Both the position numbers and the translations under genes were made by a program. Under the pieces are notes generated by a model. It did not search any database. It was given only the letters and a program-made list of their open reading frames with translations, and had not been told where the DNA came from. A stretch of DNA of 64,000 nucleotides from Pardosa pseudoannulata (lineage: Eukaryota > Arthropoda > Arachnida > Araneae > Lycosidae): NCBI GenBank assembly GCA_032207245.1, contig CM063502.1, positions 132,423,940 to 132,487,939 of the forward strand, in the 5' to 3' direction. Positions 24,736 through 37,419 of the stretch are shown here, one piece after another. Within the stretch, counting starts at the first letter, position 1. Every line of letters begins with the position of its first letter.

Positions 24736-27700
24736 TTTTTTCCATTCTTTTATTTTAAAATAAGAGTGAAGAGTAAAAAGTAAAATCAGTAATTAAAAAA
24801 TTAAACCAAATCGTCAAATTTTATTCATTATTGCTCTGAATTTTATACTTCTTTATGAGGTTTAAAACAAATATTTTCTACGTTATACTAATTTTTATTG
24901 TTACTAGAATATTACATCCTTTGAACTATAAAAGCTCTTCTGTTGTGGTCGAACGCTTCTACTATTGTTAGGCTGCAAGAATCTTTTTTAATTTATTTTA
25001 AAGTTATGAAAAGCAAGTAATACATAGGTTTAATTTAAAAAATGATTTATTGCAGATTTAAATTCTTTTCTACATTTATTACTTTATTATTTTAATTACA
25101 AAACGTCTCCGCTTTGTAGCATTCTAGGGTTAAATAATTCAAATTTATGTTCGAAAATTGAAATTTTGATATGTTTTCTTTCAAACAATTACTACTTATT
25201 TGTAAGCAAAATTACTTTTTTAGTATATTTTTTGTTTTAACCTTTATATTTTTGTATTTATTATGTATGTGCGGAAAAAAGTAACTATTCATCTTTGATC
25301 CTCACAAAATCTCTTATGAAAAGGCAACATACCTGAAATGTACCAAGATTTAAAGATATAAGAGGCTACATTACTACTTCATGCTACATTAACACACTGA
25401 AACTTAACGTGGCTTTCTCAGTTATTTTCCACAGCATATTTTATCATTGAAATTTTACAGTTACAAGCTTTCAGTATTTTGGCTGGGAAGAAGAGTTATT
25501 TGTCTCTTTGCTACAGTAACAGATTTCATACAAACCGTGTAAAGGTTTTTCTGCACTTATTCCACAAATTATAGCGATGTAAAAATAAAAAATGTAATTT
25601 TCTGAGAAACACTAAATATAACCCTAGTCTAAGTTCACTCATAAATGCAATTTAATATTCTAGACCAGAGATTCGTTCTACGTATTTCAATCCATTTAAA
25701 ACTTTCAATACAATGTAATGCATAAAATATTATATTACTTAACGTTTATATATTTTTCTCTTTATATATTGTTTAAGATTGAGTTTACTTTCCTCGAACA
25801 TTAAAATAAATTTAAAGTCAACTATTCACTTTATGCATAATGAATACTGATTGAAAAGAAATACCAAAATTTTATAAACCTAAATCAAATCTTTACATAA
25901 AAAAAGTATTTACTACTTCCTTAGGCTATCTTTCTCTACCTATATCTCCTCTATGTTCACATATATGTAATCCCATACGTATAGCTCTGTAATATATATG
26001 TATGTATACCTTTAATAATCTTTTGTATATATATATGTGTGCTATCTTCTGAAATATTTAATATTTTTAGCACTAAATATTTCACTTTAACCCCAGAAAA
26101 ATTTCTATTTTTTTCACCTTTTTCCATAGTTGTTGAAATTTATCATAAATATCCTTTCAGTAGTGAACATTTATAGATTTTTTTGTATATTGCAATATTT
26201 TATTTTATTCCTAAGATTGGTTGAGTTTTTTTTTTATCTGCAACTTTTAAATGCCAAATGTCAACTCGTTATACCTCTAACCAATATTTTCGAGGAATGA
26301 GCAACAAGTGTGATATTTTCTAAGAATTTTTTACTCTTTTATTTATTTCAACAACATTTTACGTTATTTCCTGTCAGATCACTGATGCCTTCTATTTATT
26401 ACCGTGAAAGTTTTCAAATTAAGTTGGATCAAATTCGATACTCTATAATTGCTCCTAATATTCCAAAGCAATGAAATTAATTAGCAATGAAAGGGTTAAA
26501 ATACAATCAGGCATTGGTTACCATAAATAATAACTAATTTGATTTCTCTACTTTTCCTTCTTATCAATTCAACACTACCAATGGAATAAGATTCGCAAAT
26601 TAAATTTCCATTTGAAGAATTTGCCAAGAAACTAACTATTAACAGACTGTCAGATTACGGAAATCAAATACAATACTAAAAGTAATCCATTACAATGTTT
26701 CAAGATATGAATACATGAATAAAATAAAGGAAATATTCTATTTATAAATAGGAAAAATTTAAGTACAATAGATAAAAAGATATTAGATTCCTAATTGTAA
26801 ACAATGATATTGAAAAAAAGAATTTAAATTAATATTTTAATCATTCTTCTAGAAATATTTCAATGAAAAGAAAATTACGTTAAAATATTAACGCTTGTGT
26901 TTACGAATGAATAGATCTATTTAAATCTGAATCTAGAGAATATCTGAAATCAAACTAATAAATAAATGCATAAAATCAATTTCATGGAAAGACATAGGGT
27001 CGTAATTTGATATAAACTCGTTACAGCGCCAACTTTTTATCCAAAAGCATGGGGACCCTATATCGGAGTTTGGCTGTATATTTATTCTTTTCTGTTTATC
27101 TGATTATAAATGAATTTGGATTTCATCGCTGTTATTTAATATATTGAATAATAGTATTGAATTTTTTTTATATGCTATTATTATTATTTTATATTTTTTT
27201 ATAAGTTTAGTATGTTTTAAACATATTATATGTTGTATCTAAATAAGAATTTAAAGCAGTTTACTTAGTTAATTCGCTTGTTTAAACAAGGTCTTTTTTT
27301 TCAAATTTTTTAATACAAATCATGTTTTTTTAATGCAAAGCCAGATAAATCAGGATAAGAAAATAACTTCCTAAAAAAATTTGGAGTTTCTTCGGAATAT
27401 TTTACACACCTTATTCTTTTTAGTTGTTATGCCGTTTAACATGGTTTAAAAAATGTTGTTTGCTCTTTTGTTCAAAAGAGACAAAAATCAGCTTTTTGTA
27501 ACTTCCTAAAAAATATCAGAATATTTTAAAGTTATTTACAAAATCCTATCACGTATAAAGAAACTTTAATTTTTCTTTCTTTTTGTTATCGTTTCACACC
27601 TTTGTTGCCTTTTGACTGTATTAGTTAAAGTAAACATGCTCACTATGTAGCCTTTATTTGAAAAAAAAAAGTTTTAAAAACACGTACATTTTTATTTGAA

Positions 27701-28236
27701 ATTTTATCAATAAAAGCCTGTTTTATATACTGAACTAAATTTTACAGTGTTACGACAAGGATACATTGGAAAACCAGAATTAAAATTCACGGTTATACTT
27801 ATCAGCAAAATTTGAATATTTCTATGGTAAACTAATAAATTAATATTCATTGAGTATAAAGCATGTATTTAAAGATTAGACTGATATCTCTAAGTTTCCC
27901 ATTTAAGCTACTTTAAAAATAAAGAAGTTCAAAAAGAAGTGTAAATATTCATAGTCGGATAATAAAAAAATATTTTTGTTTTTCCTAAAACTGCTAAATA
28001 TTTTACATAATTCAATTTTTTTAATTCATTAATTTTACAAAAATTTATTTTAATTTTTCTAGCTAAACTGTGTTCACCAGGACTAAAAAAGTACTTTTCA
28101 TTACGTAAGATCTTTACACTTCATGCCAGAAGTAGCATTATTAGCCGAAACGATCGAATAATGTGCGTTGGATAGCCTTAGTGCTCCTCTAGTTTAACAC
28201 AAAAGACCACAATTGAGGTAACGTTATCCTCTAATT
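24736..28236. other. AT-rich spacer, no gene recognised
   Basis: A 3.5-kb stretch of A/T-rich sequence without convincing frames. The phrase AAAACGTCTCC in a T-rich context near 25097 recurs near 30170. A short inverted pair ATAGGGTC/GACCCTAT lies at about 26996-27062. Confidence 0.45.
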
Positions 28237-28310
28237 CAGTGCTTTTCGAGCTTTATTGACAGCAAACTAAAATCTCAAACTATTTGTGGCGCACCTAAAA
28301 AATTATATCA
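28237..28310 (+). mobile_element. Possible hAT-like terminus
   Basis: CAGTGCTTTTCGAGC at the start and GTGGCGCACC about 55 bases later resemble ends of some hAT transposons. No partner end or duplication was found, so this remains tentative. Confidence 0.25.
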
Positions 28311-28734
28311 AATAAAAACGTAGGAAAGGTTAATTGGATATATTTTTAAGAAACTGTTGAGGTAATTGCAAATTTTATTTCAAATTTATTAAACTAATGC
28401 ATAGTGCAGTTATCATGCTGATAATATTTATACATTATACTTCGTTTAGTAAAGGGAATACTTTACAATAAAAAAGGGATATAGATCTCATTATATAAGT
28501 AACCCTGAATCTTTAGAAGGGTTTATTTTACACAAAATCCTACGATTTTCATTGCAGAGGAGTTTTGTTCTCCTTTACAGCTATTTTCTAAATGTTTACC
28601 TATTCAGAAAAGTAATAAATCAAAAGTTGACAGCTCTTATAACAGCGATATGCAACCCCATGTCAATAGAAAAAACCTCAGCATAAAATAAATTACGACA
28701 GGTTCGCATACAAAAATTCTTATTCAAAAATATC
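28311..28734. other. AT-rich spacer, no gene seen
   Basis: Nothing recognisable upstream of the truncated Tc1 remnant. Confidence 0.45.
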
Positions 28735-29433
28735 ATGCCGAGAATATCATGCATTCAGCGATGGAGGTATGCTCTGGGCAGGGATTTCATTGAGATAGTA
28801 CTCCGACTTGCACATCTACAGATGCGGTTTTGGCACGGCTACACGGTATCAAGATCAAGATCTAGACCTCATTGTGAAACTGTACGCTGCAGCAGTTGGT
28901 CCTTCGTTCATTTTAATGGACAGTAATAAACATCCCCATGCAGCTATCATTGGTGACCACGTTCGGAAGCGTGAGGGGATTGATCTTATAAAGTGGCCAC
29001 CAAACTCGTCGGACATTAATCCAATTGAAAATCTTTGGAAAGCCCTTGGTCGTGCTGTATATAGACGTTTCCCACCTGCAGCTACTCTCAGAGATTTAGA
29101 AACTGCCCTACAGGAGGAATAGCGATTACTGGACTTATCGCTGATTGATCACCTCGCAACAAGTGTGATCACACGCTGTACATTTTGTATGAAAGTAAGG
29201 AACTCTGACATACCCTATTAATGTCGGATTTTGCTGTTTGTTTCGCCTTTAAACGTCATTTTGTTAATGACACAAATATAACGCATGTATTAATTTATGA
29301 AAATTCAATAGTATTTTATCTCTGCCTGTAATTCTTTATATTGTTTTATGAATAAGCATAAAACTACTTATTTGCAAATTTCATGTCAATCAGAGGAGTA
29401 CGTGACTATTTTTTCAGATTTTATAGCTCTGTG
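28735..29433 (+). mobile_element. 5'-truncated Tc1-type element
   Basis: Contains the broken transposase and a 3' non-coding part with AATGACACAAATA and GCAAATTTCATGTCAATC. The right edge ATTTTATAGCTCTGTG followed by TA at 29434-29435 looks like an inverted-repeat end plus target. No matching left end was found, so the left boundary is arbitrary. Confidence 0.5.
28764..29221 (+). pseudogene. Tc1 transposase C-terminal half, broken (third lineage)
   Basis: Plus-strand remnant in order: MLWAGISL, an in-frame stop, SDLHIYRCGFGTATRY, VKLYAAAVGPSFILMD, SNKHPH at the second catalytic site, INPIENLWKALGRAV with the third catalytic glutamate, and FPPAATLRDLETALQEE followed by a stop where tryptophan is expected. 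The frame then continues LIDHLATSVITRCTFC to a TAA at 29219-29221. In the usual DDNAxPH box the base-pair-cutting aspartate precedes the asparagine; here that position is serine. The N-terminal half is missing. Confidence 0.8.
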
Positions 29434-29435
29434 TA

Positions 29436-31000
29436 GTAGCTCTCTAGTAGACTCAAGAAGAGGACTTTGAGAAATCTAATCTGTTCTGTAACCACTGCCA
29501 GTAAATATTCTGACACATAACATTAGGACATTCTCTCGTAATAGGGGAATTGAGATGAAAATTAGGAAACACAGACAAAACACAGAGGAAAATGTGTGTA
29601 ATATATTCTAGTATAGTGTATTTTAATATCATTTTGTATTAAACTATTATTATAATTCAAATGTACATTAATTGATTAAAACGTAAATTTCTAAGTTACT
29701 TACTATATACGGTATTCTTCAATGACTTACAATACAGCTCATAAATTGAAAAAAAAAAGTAGATTAATATGTTTTACATGTTAATATATATCACTCTCAA
29801 TAAAATGATTTTCTGTAATAAACAAAGCCTTCTTTTTATTAAGTCAAACAGTAGTTTTTCTTTACATTTTTAACCAAAATTCTTTTTAAACGAAGAACAA
29901 GTAAAATCATGTGATTAAAAAAATCTTTGTAAATAAAATGCATGAAAAATTTCAACTCAAAATATATCATTTAAACATATAATTTCATTATGTGCAGCTA
30001 ATTTTAATTTTACTAATCCTAGAACGCTATTCTGTTTTTGACGAATGTTGTTACTATTTTTAAGACAACGCTTTTCAAACTTATTTAAAGCGAGGATGGT
30101 AGGTAATATAGAAGCTTTCATTTTACAAAAATGGTTTATTCAGCTTTTAATAGTTTATTATTTTAATTCCAAAACGTCTCCAAAACTAATGATAGTTTTC
30201 TGGTATTAACTTAGTTCTGATTTAATAACATTTCTTCAATGAATTAAATTTAGATTCTGTTAATTCCTCATACATACCATTACGAAACAGAAAATGCAAT
30301 TTATTTGATAGATGAACTTATTAACTTCGGCATTACATTAATAAAAGAACATTTAGAATGAATAGGTATATATATATTTTTTTTTGTTTTATACAATAAT
30401 ATTTGTCACACAAAAACTGAGTGTTCAAACTTACGTATTATTCATAGATGATTAATTCAGTTTTATTTTGTTATATTTTTGTCATTATACTGTTATTCTG
30501 ACTGAAATTCATTATGTAAAATCTCCTTTTTTTGATAAAAAGTAATTTCGTAATCAAAATAATCTACGAAACAAATGAATTTAATTAACATTCCGAAGCA
30601 AAGACAAAATAATTTAGCATTGATTTTCATTTAATTCCTAACATTTCATTAAAGGTAATTTTAAGACAAAAGGAGTTTGTAGCATTATATATTTAATAGA
30701 TATTTCTAGATTTTGATGTAACAATAGCAAAAATAATTTTCAATTATGGTTGACAATTCCACAGCTATAAATTCAAATCTACAAGTTATTTCTCTTGAGT
30801 GTTAGTCTTTTAAAGCAGAACATTGTCCAAATGTAACATTTATTGTAGAATTTTACTTTAAAAAATTTAAAGTAAAATGTTTAGAAAATGTGAGCAAAAC
30901 AAGGAGATCAATATTTTGTTTCTGAAATAAAATCCGAAATGAAATAAAAGTCTAACTTCAAAGACTTCCTTCTAAGTTTAACTGATTGAGCTTTTTTCCT
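29436..31000. other. AT-rich spacer, no gene seen
   Basis: A/T-rich throughout. A segment near 30150-30175 resembles one near 25080-25105 (TTTATTATTTTAATT then AAAACGTCTCC). Confidence 0.45.
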
Positions 31001-31472
31001 AGCTTTAGCATTTGAGCCTTTTTTAACCCATCCACCGGCCACCCTCCCCACCTTTTTCCCTTTCAAAACAGTCACCCTTTTCGTAAATTCCAGACGGAAC
31101 TTACCGTACCATACTAGAGTTGCCGGTTTAAAAGTTGTCAGGCTACTTTTAAATTATTTTCCCTGCAAGGTAAAGGAGTTCCGTTACTCAAAATTAGTTT
31201 CTTTCATTTATTATCGCTTTGCAATATTTTTTTTTCTCAAAAGTGTGCGATACGAGTTATACGAGTGCGAACGAGAAGGGGTCGACAGGTCCGTTTTCGA
31301 ACAGGAATTCGCTGTCGAACCCCCGTCGACGCGTCCGTTCAGTGGGTTAAGAAACTTTTCGGTTAAAAAAAAAGAGTTCACACCCATTTTAAGTTTCAAC
31401 AAAACATATGATGCTTTCAAATATTTGTTCAAAACTTCTAGTTCTCGCTTATCCTTAAAATTTTTAAAATAG
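31001..31472. other. GC- and CpG-rich island in AT-rich DNA
   Basis: A pyrimidine-rich block with CCACCGGCCACCCTCCCC near 31030 is followed at 31245-31345 by a patch with well over a dozen CpG in about 100 bases. Frames are open on both strands (31245-31472 plus, 31211-31432 minus). The plus frame includes ECEREGVDRSVFEQEF. It may be an exon or promoter patch of an unrecognised gene, or a scrap of a mobile element. No splice sites can be defended. Confidence 0.3.
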
Positions 31473-33244
31473 GGATTGAAATAAACATTTTACATTCTTA
31501 AATAAATTTCATAAATAACTGTAAATTTGTAGGCATAGAACATTGAAATTCGAAAAATAGAGGAAAATCAAACTTCTTACGCTATTTAAGTAATGTGAGT
31601 GACGGCAAGATTTGGGTCATTGATTTTTTTAAACTCTTCATCAAACTTTTGGACCGTAAGATGCAGTTGCCTCAAGTGACATAAATAAAGCTACTCTTCA
31701 TTTTCTATTTGATATGAGAGATGAAGGAAGTATCAGAAAAGAACCCTTCAAACACTAAGCTTTGGGGAAAGATAAGAATAAACAACTCTGAAGATAGAGG
31801 AATGCATAATTTATAACAGGAAAATATATTTCAGGGTACAAAGAACAGGCAGAAGAACAAACAAATAAAAATAACACCTGTTACCTACTGATTTTGCATA
31901 TAATGAAAAACCAAAGGTTCTGGTTTTCCTCATCTTTGCTAAATAGGATGTGCTAAGAATTAAGTAAATTTATCAAAAAGTCTCTTGTACAATATAATAA
32001 TCCAAACATTTCTGTAAAATAAATACTTTGAAAGACGTGGAAGGCGTTATTTTAAAAGTTATCTATTAAAAACTAGTAGAAAATTTAATGTAGTCAAAGT
32101 TTTAATATTCAGCATGAAAATCAATTACAAAGAGGTAGTGAAATTCAATTACATCAAAAAATATTTTACTTAAATCAAATCAAAACTATGAAAATGTACA
32201 AACTAACACTGACATTTCTTTCTTCTCTGTGACTTAAAAATAAAACAATTATAAGTTCTTCTTAAATTAAATCATTTCATGAATTTTCCTACAAACAGAA
32301 GACGAAAGCTTTAAAAATGTACGATTGTGCTTAAAGTAGGGATTTTTATGGGATTGTTTAGAAATTTCTGTAGTAAGAATGGAATGATGCATCCAGCACT
32401 TTAAAATCTAGTAAATCTTGTCACCTTACAATTGGAACATAAACGTGAAATAAATCTTAAAGTATGAGAAAATACAGACTTTACAGATATACATACATTA
32501 AAGAATAGTAGTAATGAGCTATTAATACTGTTGTTTTTTACTTCATCTAAAGTCTCAATGAATGAAATGAACTCCAAATTGCCGAAATATCTCCATCATC
32601 CTTTAGAGACAATATTTACATTCGCGGAACTTAAATCCTTTGCTAAATTAAAATAACAATTTTTAAAACTAATTACAAATCCAATATGAATGTTCTTTGT
32701 TTTAATTATCTGTTTTATGGCACATTAGTCATAATGTAAAGAACCTCTATGAGCTTTAAACCCCCTTGATTACTTTTGTAGAAGAGTGGGAGTATGTCAA
32801 TATTGTTTTCATTGACAAGTTCAATAAAATCCGTTTAAACACACAACTTTGTTATCTAAACAAATATTATTTTTAAAATCTTAGGATACATCCATTGAAT
32901 TTCAAATATCTACGTCTTTAATAGCAGTCGTAATGGATATAACTTTATTTTACAAAGACAGAATTTTCAAAGGCATTTACTGTTCACTTTATCAAAAACT
33001 GCAATTTGACAAGTTCCTATAACTTCTGATCTTTCATTATGGGTTTTTGAATTGCATGCATAGATTTTAATTAAAAATTTTAAGTTAAAGGTTTAATGTC
33101 GACAAATAACTAGAATTCCCCCTATTACAGTACATTTTAAAACTGGTAACTATATTGTCTCTTTATTGATACTGATGTCATTTATAAATGTACGCATTTC
33201 CAGAAATCTTAATTGCTATTGCTTTTATTTTTAAAGTAAATCAT
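31473..33244. other. AT-rich spacer, no gene seen
   Basis: No frame or repeat stands out. Confidence 0.5.
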
Positions 33245-33741
33245 GCAATAATGCCTTAGCTCTAGAACTCTATTCTTACGTCTGGGAGACGTTCTTTAAT
33301 TAAAACAATGAGTAGATTAAATCCAAAAATAAAATTAATGTACAATAAATATTTTTTTAAATGAAAGCATATGTTTTACTTGTATTTCCTAGCATAAGCA
33401 GTTAATTTATAAAAAGTTGTTTTGTAGCCATAAGAACAGTAACAAAGTAACACTAAAATGATAGCGTTGTAGGCATAATAAAAATTCTTTGATCTTCTCC
33501 AAGTAACTTTATATACTCTCTATTTATTTGTTTTCCTTTATACTTTTGTAGAATCTTTATCTTTTTGTTGTTATTTTAACAAAATGATATGCTTATATTT
33601 CAAAAGCTAAAATAACCCATTTTGAAAATTACTTTTAAATAAATAACTAGAAAGGAATTGCCACTAGTAAGAGTCTTAGAGAAACAAAAATTTTAGTTTT
33701 ATAATAATATCAGCATCTTAATTCTGAAAGTAGTGTTAGAG
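33245..33741. repeat. Segmental repeat, copy A
   Basis: About 500 bases repeated in direct orientation at 35328-35837 with roughly 90 percent identity (CAATAATGCCTTA, CTCTAGAACTCTATTCTTA, GCAGCCATAAG-like and AATTGCCACTAGTAAGAG blocks). Copy A stops at GTGTTAGAG exactly where a CAGTG hAT-like end begins. Confidence 0.85.
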
Positions 33742-33860
33742 CAGTGTTTCTCAAACGTTTTAGGACTACCGTCCCTCTAAGGAGCAAAAACATTTACAAC
33801 GAACCCCCCCCCCCAATATTTTTTTAATCCCTAATATAGGGTTCGGGAAAGAGGACGTAT
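33742..33860 (+). mobile_element. hAT-like transposon 5' terminus
   Basis: Begins CAGTGTTTCTCAAACG and continues with GGACTACCGTCCCTCT, a form common to hAT ends (CAGTGxTTCTCAAxC). It contains a C11 run near 33804-33814. It starts precisely at the end of repeat copy A. The right end was not located; the 1.6 kb up to copy B holds no recognised transposase. Confidence 0.4.
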
Positions 33861-35327
33861 TCAATTATAAAGGGCAAAGTTTTTAAGTTACTTTCTTCAA
33901 TATTTATATGTCAAATGTATATGGTTCAACTTGCCACATTTATCCCGGGAGGTAACTGCAGTCTATTTATTAAAATTAAACTATCTAAAACACTATATAA
34001 TGTTTAAAATGTTTAAAGTTTGTTATTAGTTTTTTATTTTTAGTTAGATAATTTAAACAGAGAAATACATTTTACATAATAAAAGGAAAATATAATAATC
34101 AGTATCTATGCCAATGAAATTATTGTATTTTACAGTTCAGACTAATCTTCTTGACGTTGGAATAAATATTTTAGAGAGATAAAAGCTCAGATTCACTCTT
34201 TGCACGATTTGGAATAGATTAATTTTTTATAACTAGATCCGACACAACAGTGATTCACACACGTCAGGGCTGGAAGAAGGGAAGGCAATAAAGCAATTTT
34301 GTTAATAGTAGCTCAAAGTCCAAGGTAAAAAGAAATGGTTACTGTGGAAGCAAAATTTTAGGAGACAATCACCCTTCTAAAAACTAACTTTCAAAGATTC
34401 ATAAATTGAAAATTTGACTAATTCTTCATGGATTTGAAATTCTTCTGTCTCGATATGTGCAAAAGGGCTCATAATTCATAGAGGAACTTTCATTGACAAA
34501 ATATTCTCAAAATACCCAGAAAAATACTTGTGAAAAGACTCAAAGTTTTAAACTTGTTTATTATCGAAAAAGATTTCATTGTTCTTTTGCAGATCCGACA
34601 AGGCTGAAAACTGGCTGAACTAGTTGCGGCCAAAATTCTGCTTTCACAAAGTTTCTTTAGAAATACAGATATAAGATGATTTTGTTGTTGTGTCTAATCC
34701 AGCATGATCAAAAGCAACACCTGGATCAAGTCCATCAGCCCAAGTGTTTTTAAAGAAGGATTAACCGCATTATCACTGGAGTACAGCTGACTCTTCTTGG
34801 AACAAATGTTTGTTAAGATATGGGCAGGAGTGTTTAAAATGAGATTGCAACTTGGGTAAATTGTATAACTTTAAAACCCACCATATGTCTTCCAGAACGG
34901 AGATAACCATTACTGATCTTAGAGAAAACTGTCTGATAGCTCCTACTACTTGCTCCAAACAAAGTAACACAAAGGTGGTATGGTATAATCATATTACTCC
35001 CGTACGGATAACTTTCCCCAAGAATAGTTGGTCTCTAACCAAGGAATGATTTGGCACAATAAGCAAGTTCCGAGGAAGAAAGACAGTCCCCATAAAAACA
35101 ATTGTTAATCTGTAATCTCCTTACCGTAAACATTTACGTGTGATGTAACCCATTAAAATATGTTATGGACAACACCAAAAGCTAAACAGATGTTCTGTCA
35201 CCATGTTTTCACCATTTATACAGGAGCGGAATTTCTTAGAATCTAATTGCTATTTATTTTACTTTGCGAGATAGATTTATTTTACTTTGCGTTTAGATGT
35301 ATATTTGCGAGTAAATTTACAATTATA
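33861..35327. other. Spacer between the two segmental repeats
   Basis: Mixed A/T-rich sequence, slightly more complex at 34600-35200. Short frames on both strands around 34773-35049 have no motif. It could be the body of a decayed transposon. Confidence 0.4.
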
Positions 35328-35837
35328 CAATAATGCCTTAACTCTAGAACTCTATTCTTATGTCTCGGAGATCTTCTGTAATTAAAACAATGAGTGGATT
35401 AAGGATGAAAATAAATTTAATTTACAATAAATATTTTTAAATAAAATCGTATGTTTTACTTGCATTTCCTTGCATAAAGATTTAGTTTATAAAATGTTGT
35501 TTTGCAGCCATAAGGACAGTAACAACATTACACAAAAAAAGAATAGCGTTCTAAGATAATTAAAGATTTTTTGACTTTCTCCAAGTAAGTTTATATACTC
35601 TCTATTTATTTATTTTTCTTTTAAATATTCCTTTATACTTTGTAAAATCTATACCTTTTTGTAGTTATTTTATCAAAAGGATATACTTATATTTCAAAGG
35701 CTGAAACAACCCATTACGAAAATTACTTTTTAAATAAATAACTAGAAAGCAATTGCCACTAGTAAGAGTCTTATAGAGACAAAATTCTTCGTTTTATAAT
35801 AACTTCAGCAATTTAATACTGCAAGTGAGTGTTAGAG
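35328..35837. repeat. Segmental repeat, copy B
   Basis: Second copy of the 0.5-kb segment described at 33245. After GTGTTAGAG it continues into AGACAGATTCG, which does not follow copy A. Confidence 0.85.
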
Positions 35838-37415
35838 AGACAGATTCGATTTTCTACTAACATAAGAAAATTAACAGTTATCACACATTTTTACACGTAA
35901 GAGTAATCACCAGTCATTACCGCTGATGTAAAAGACTTAATTAGAGTTCTCACTCGTCAAACAACTGTAAACTAATATAATATTTATATAAACCTAAATA
36001 TGTCAATTAATAATGTAAGCCTAAACCGAAATTCTATCTTTGCTCATTAAGGATGACATCTACGTTCCCCAATTTAAACTTTAAAATAGATTTTAGTTTT
36101 CGAATATTTTTCCTTAAGTATTCCTCTTTTTATTTTACGCTAAAGTATTGAGTTGTCTCCATTTATTACTGTCACTAGTTTCTTTTCCTCTTAAATGTTA
36201 TTTTCCCTTATTTCAGTAATTCGTACACTCCCAGGCTTTTATCTGACTAGATAAACTTAAGTTTCAGATGTATATTGAAGCTTGCATCTTCAATATATCT
36301 CAGTTATATGAAAATTACATTACATATAAAGATTTATAATCGATCTACAAGCCTAGGCATAAGATAAAATAATACTAGGGTTCACAAACTGTAGATATCG
36401 TTATCAGGAACAGAAAATAGCTTCGCAATAATAATGTATCTATTCAGTATAATTGTATTTGTTAGAATATTTTTTAGTTCATACAGACATGTTAGTCTGT
36501 ATCAACTAAAGTAACATCAGCCTTTTAAAATTCAAAATGATGCACTTAGAATTCAAATATTTTATACAGGTTTAAATAGAAAGTATAAATCCACCATTTT
36601 TTGTATTTTTTCCAGTCTAAGTATAAAATCTGAGTTTTTATAAACCATTGTAAAATTTGTTTAGATGTATATTTCAAAAAAGCCATTCTAGTTTAATTTA
36701 TAATCTGTTAGAGTAATTTATAAATTAAGATTTCCCCTTTACTCTTATAGAGACTTTTTAAATGTGTAAATTTGTCTTTAAGGGTGACTAGGGATGGATG
36801 GGACAGTTTAAAAAAATATTTCTTACAAATTATTTTCTTTGAATACAACATTGTAAGTTTCAGAGTAACAAATTGGAACATTTTAGCATCTTTAAGAAAT
36901 ATAAATTGATGCTAACTGTAAAAGTCTAAGTTTAAAAAAACAATTACAATAAAAATGTTTTTAAAAGATAAAATACATACATTTTCAAAAATATTATGAA
37001 AAATGACGAAGACTGTATGTCACTATATATAAATTTTATTGATTATTAATAATATCTTTTTTATCTAACATAATACTTTAATAAATTCACATTAAACGAA
37101 AAATATTCCTGCTTTCGACAATTTCCACCAACCATTTTCGGTGAGGCATCTTTGCCGTAATATACGGTTTATCAATGATAGAACATTCAGTTACTTGTGG
37201 GAACATAAAGTTTCCCATTCATAAAGTATGTATGGTTATGTCTCACGTAAAAATGGGTATATCATCCCTCCATAAGCCATAGTGTTCCATCCAACTGTTT
37301 ACGCAGCATTTCAATAAAACAGCTTATTATTAGATCATACTACTTTTAGGCTAAATTTAACTTCTAATTTATAAAAAGTTTATTATTAAGTGTATGCACA
37401 TAAAAAACAAGCATG
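35838..37415. other. AT-rich spacer, no gene seen
   Basis: No recognisable frames or repeats apart from simple A/T tracts. Confidence 0.5.
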
Positions 37416-37419
37416 TTAA

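Noticed and set aside
31310..31340. GTCGACGCGTCCG resembling a cDNA cloning adaptor
   Set aside because: The usual CCCA in the middle of that adaptor is absent and the surroundings are equally CpG-rich, so coincidence is more likely than vector carry-over.
34600..35200. Somewhat complex sequence with short frames, considered as a hAT transposase remnant
   Set aside because: No hAT dimerisation or catalytic motif could be read in any frame.
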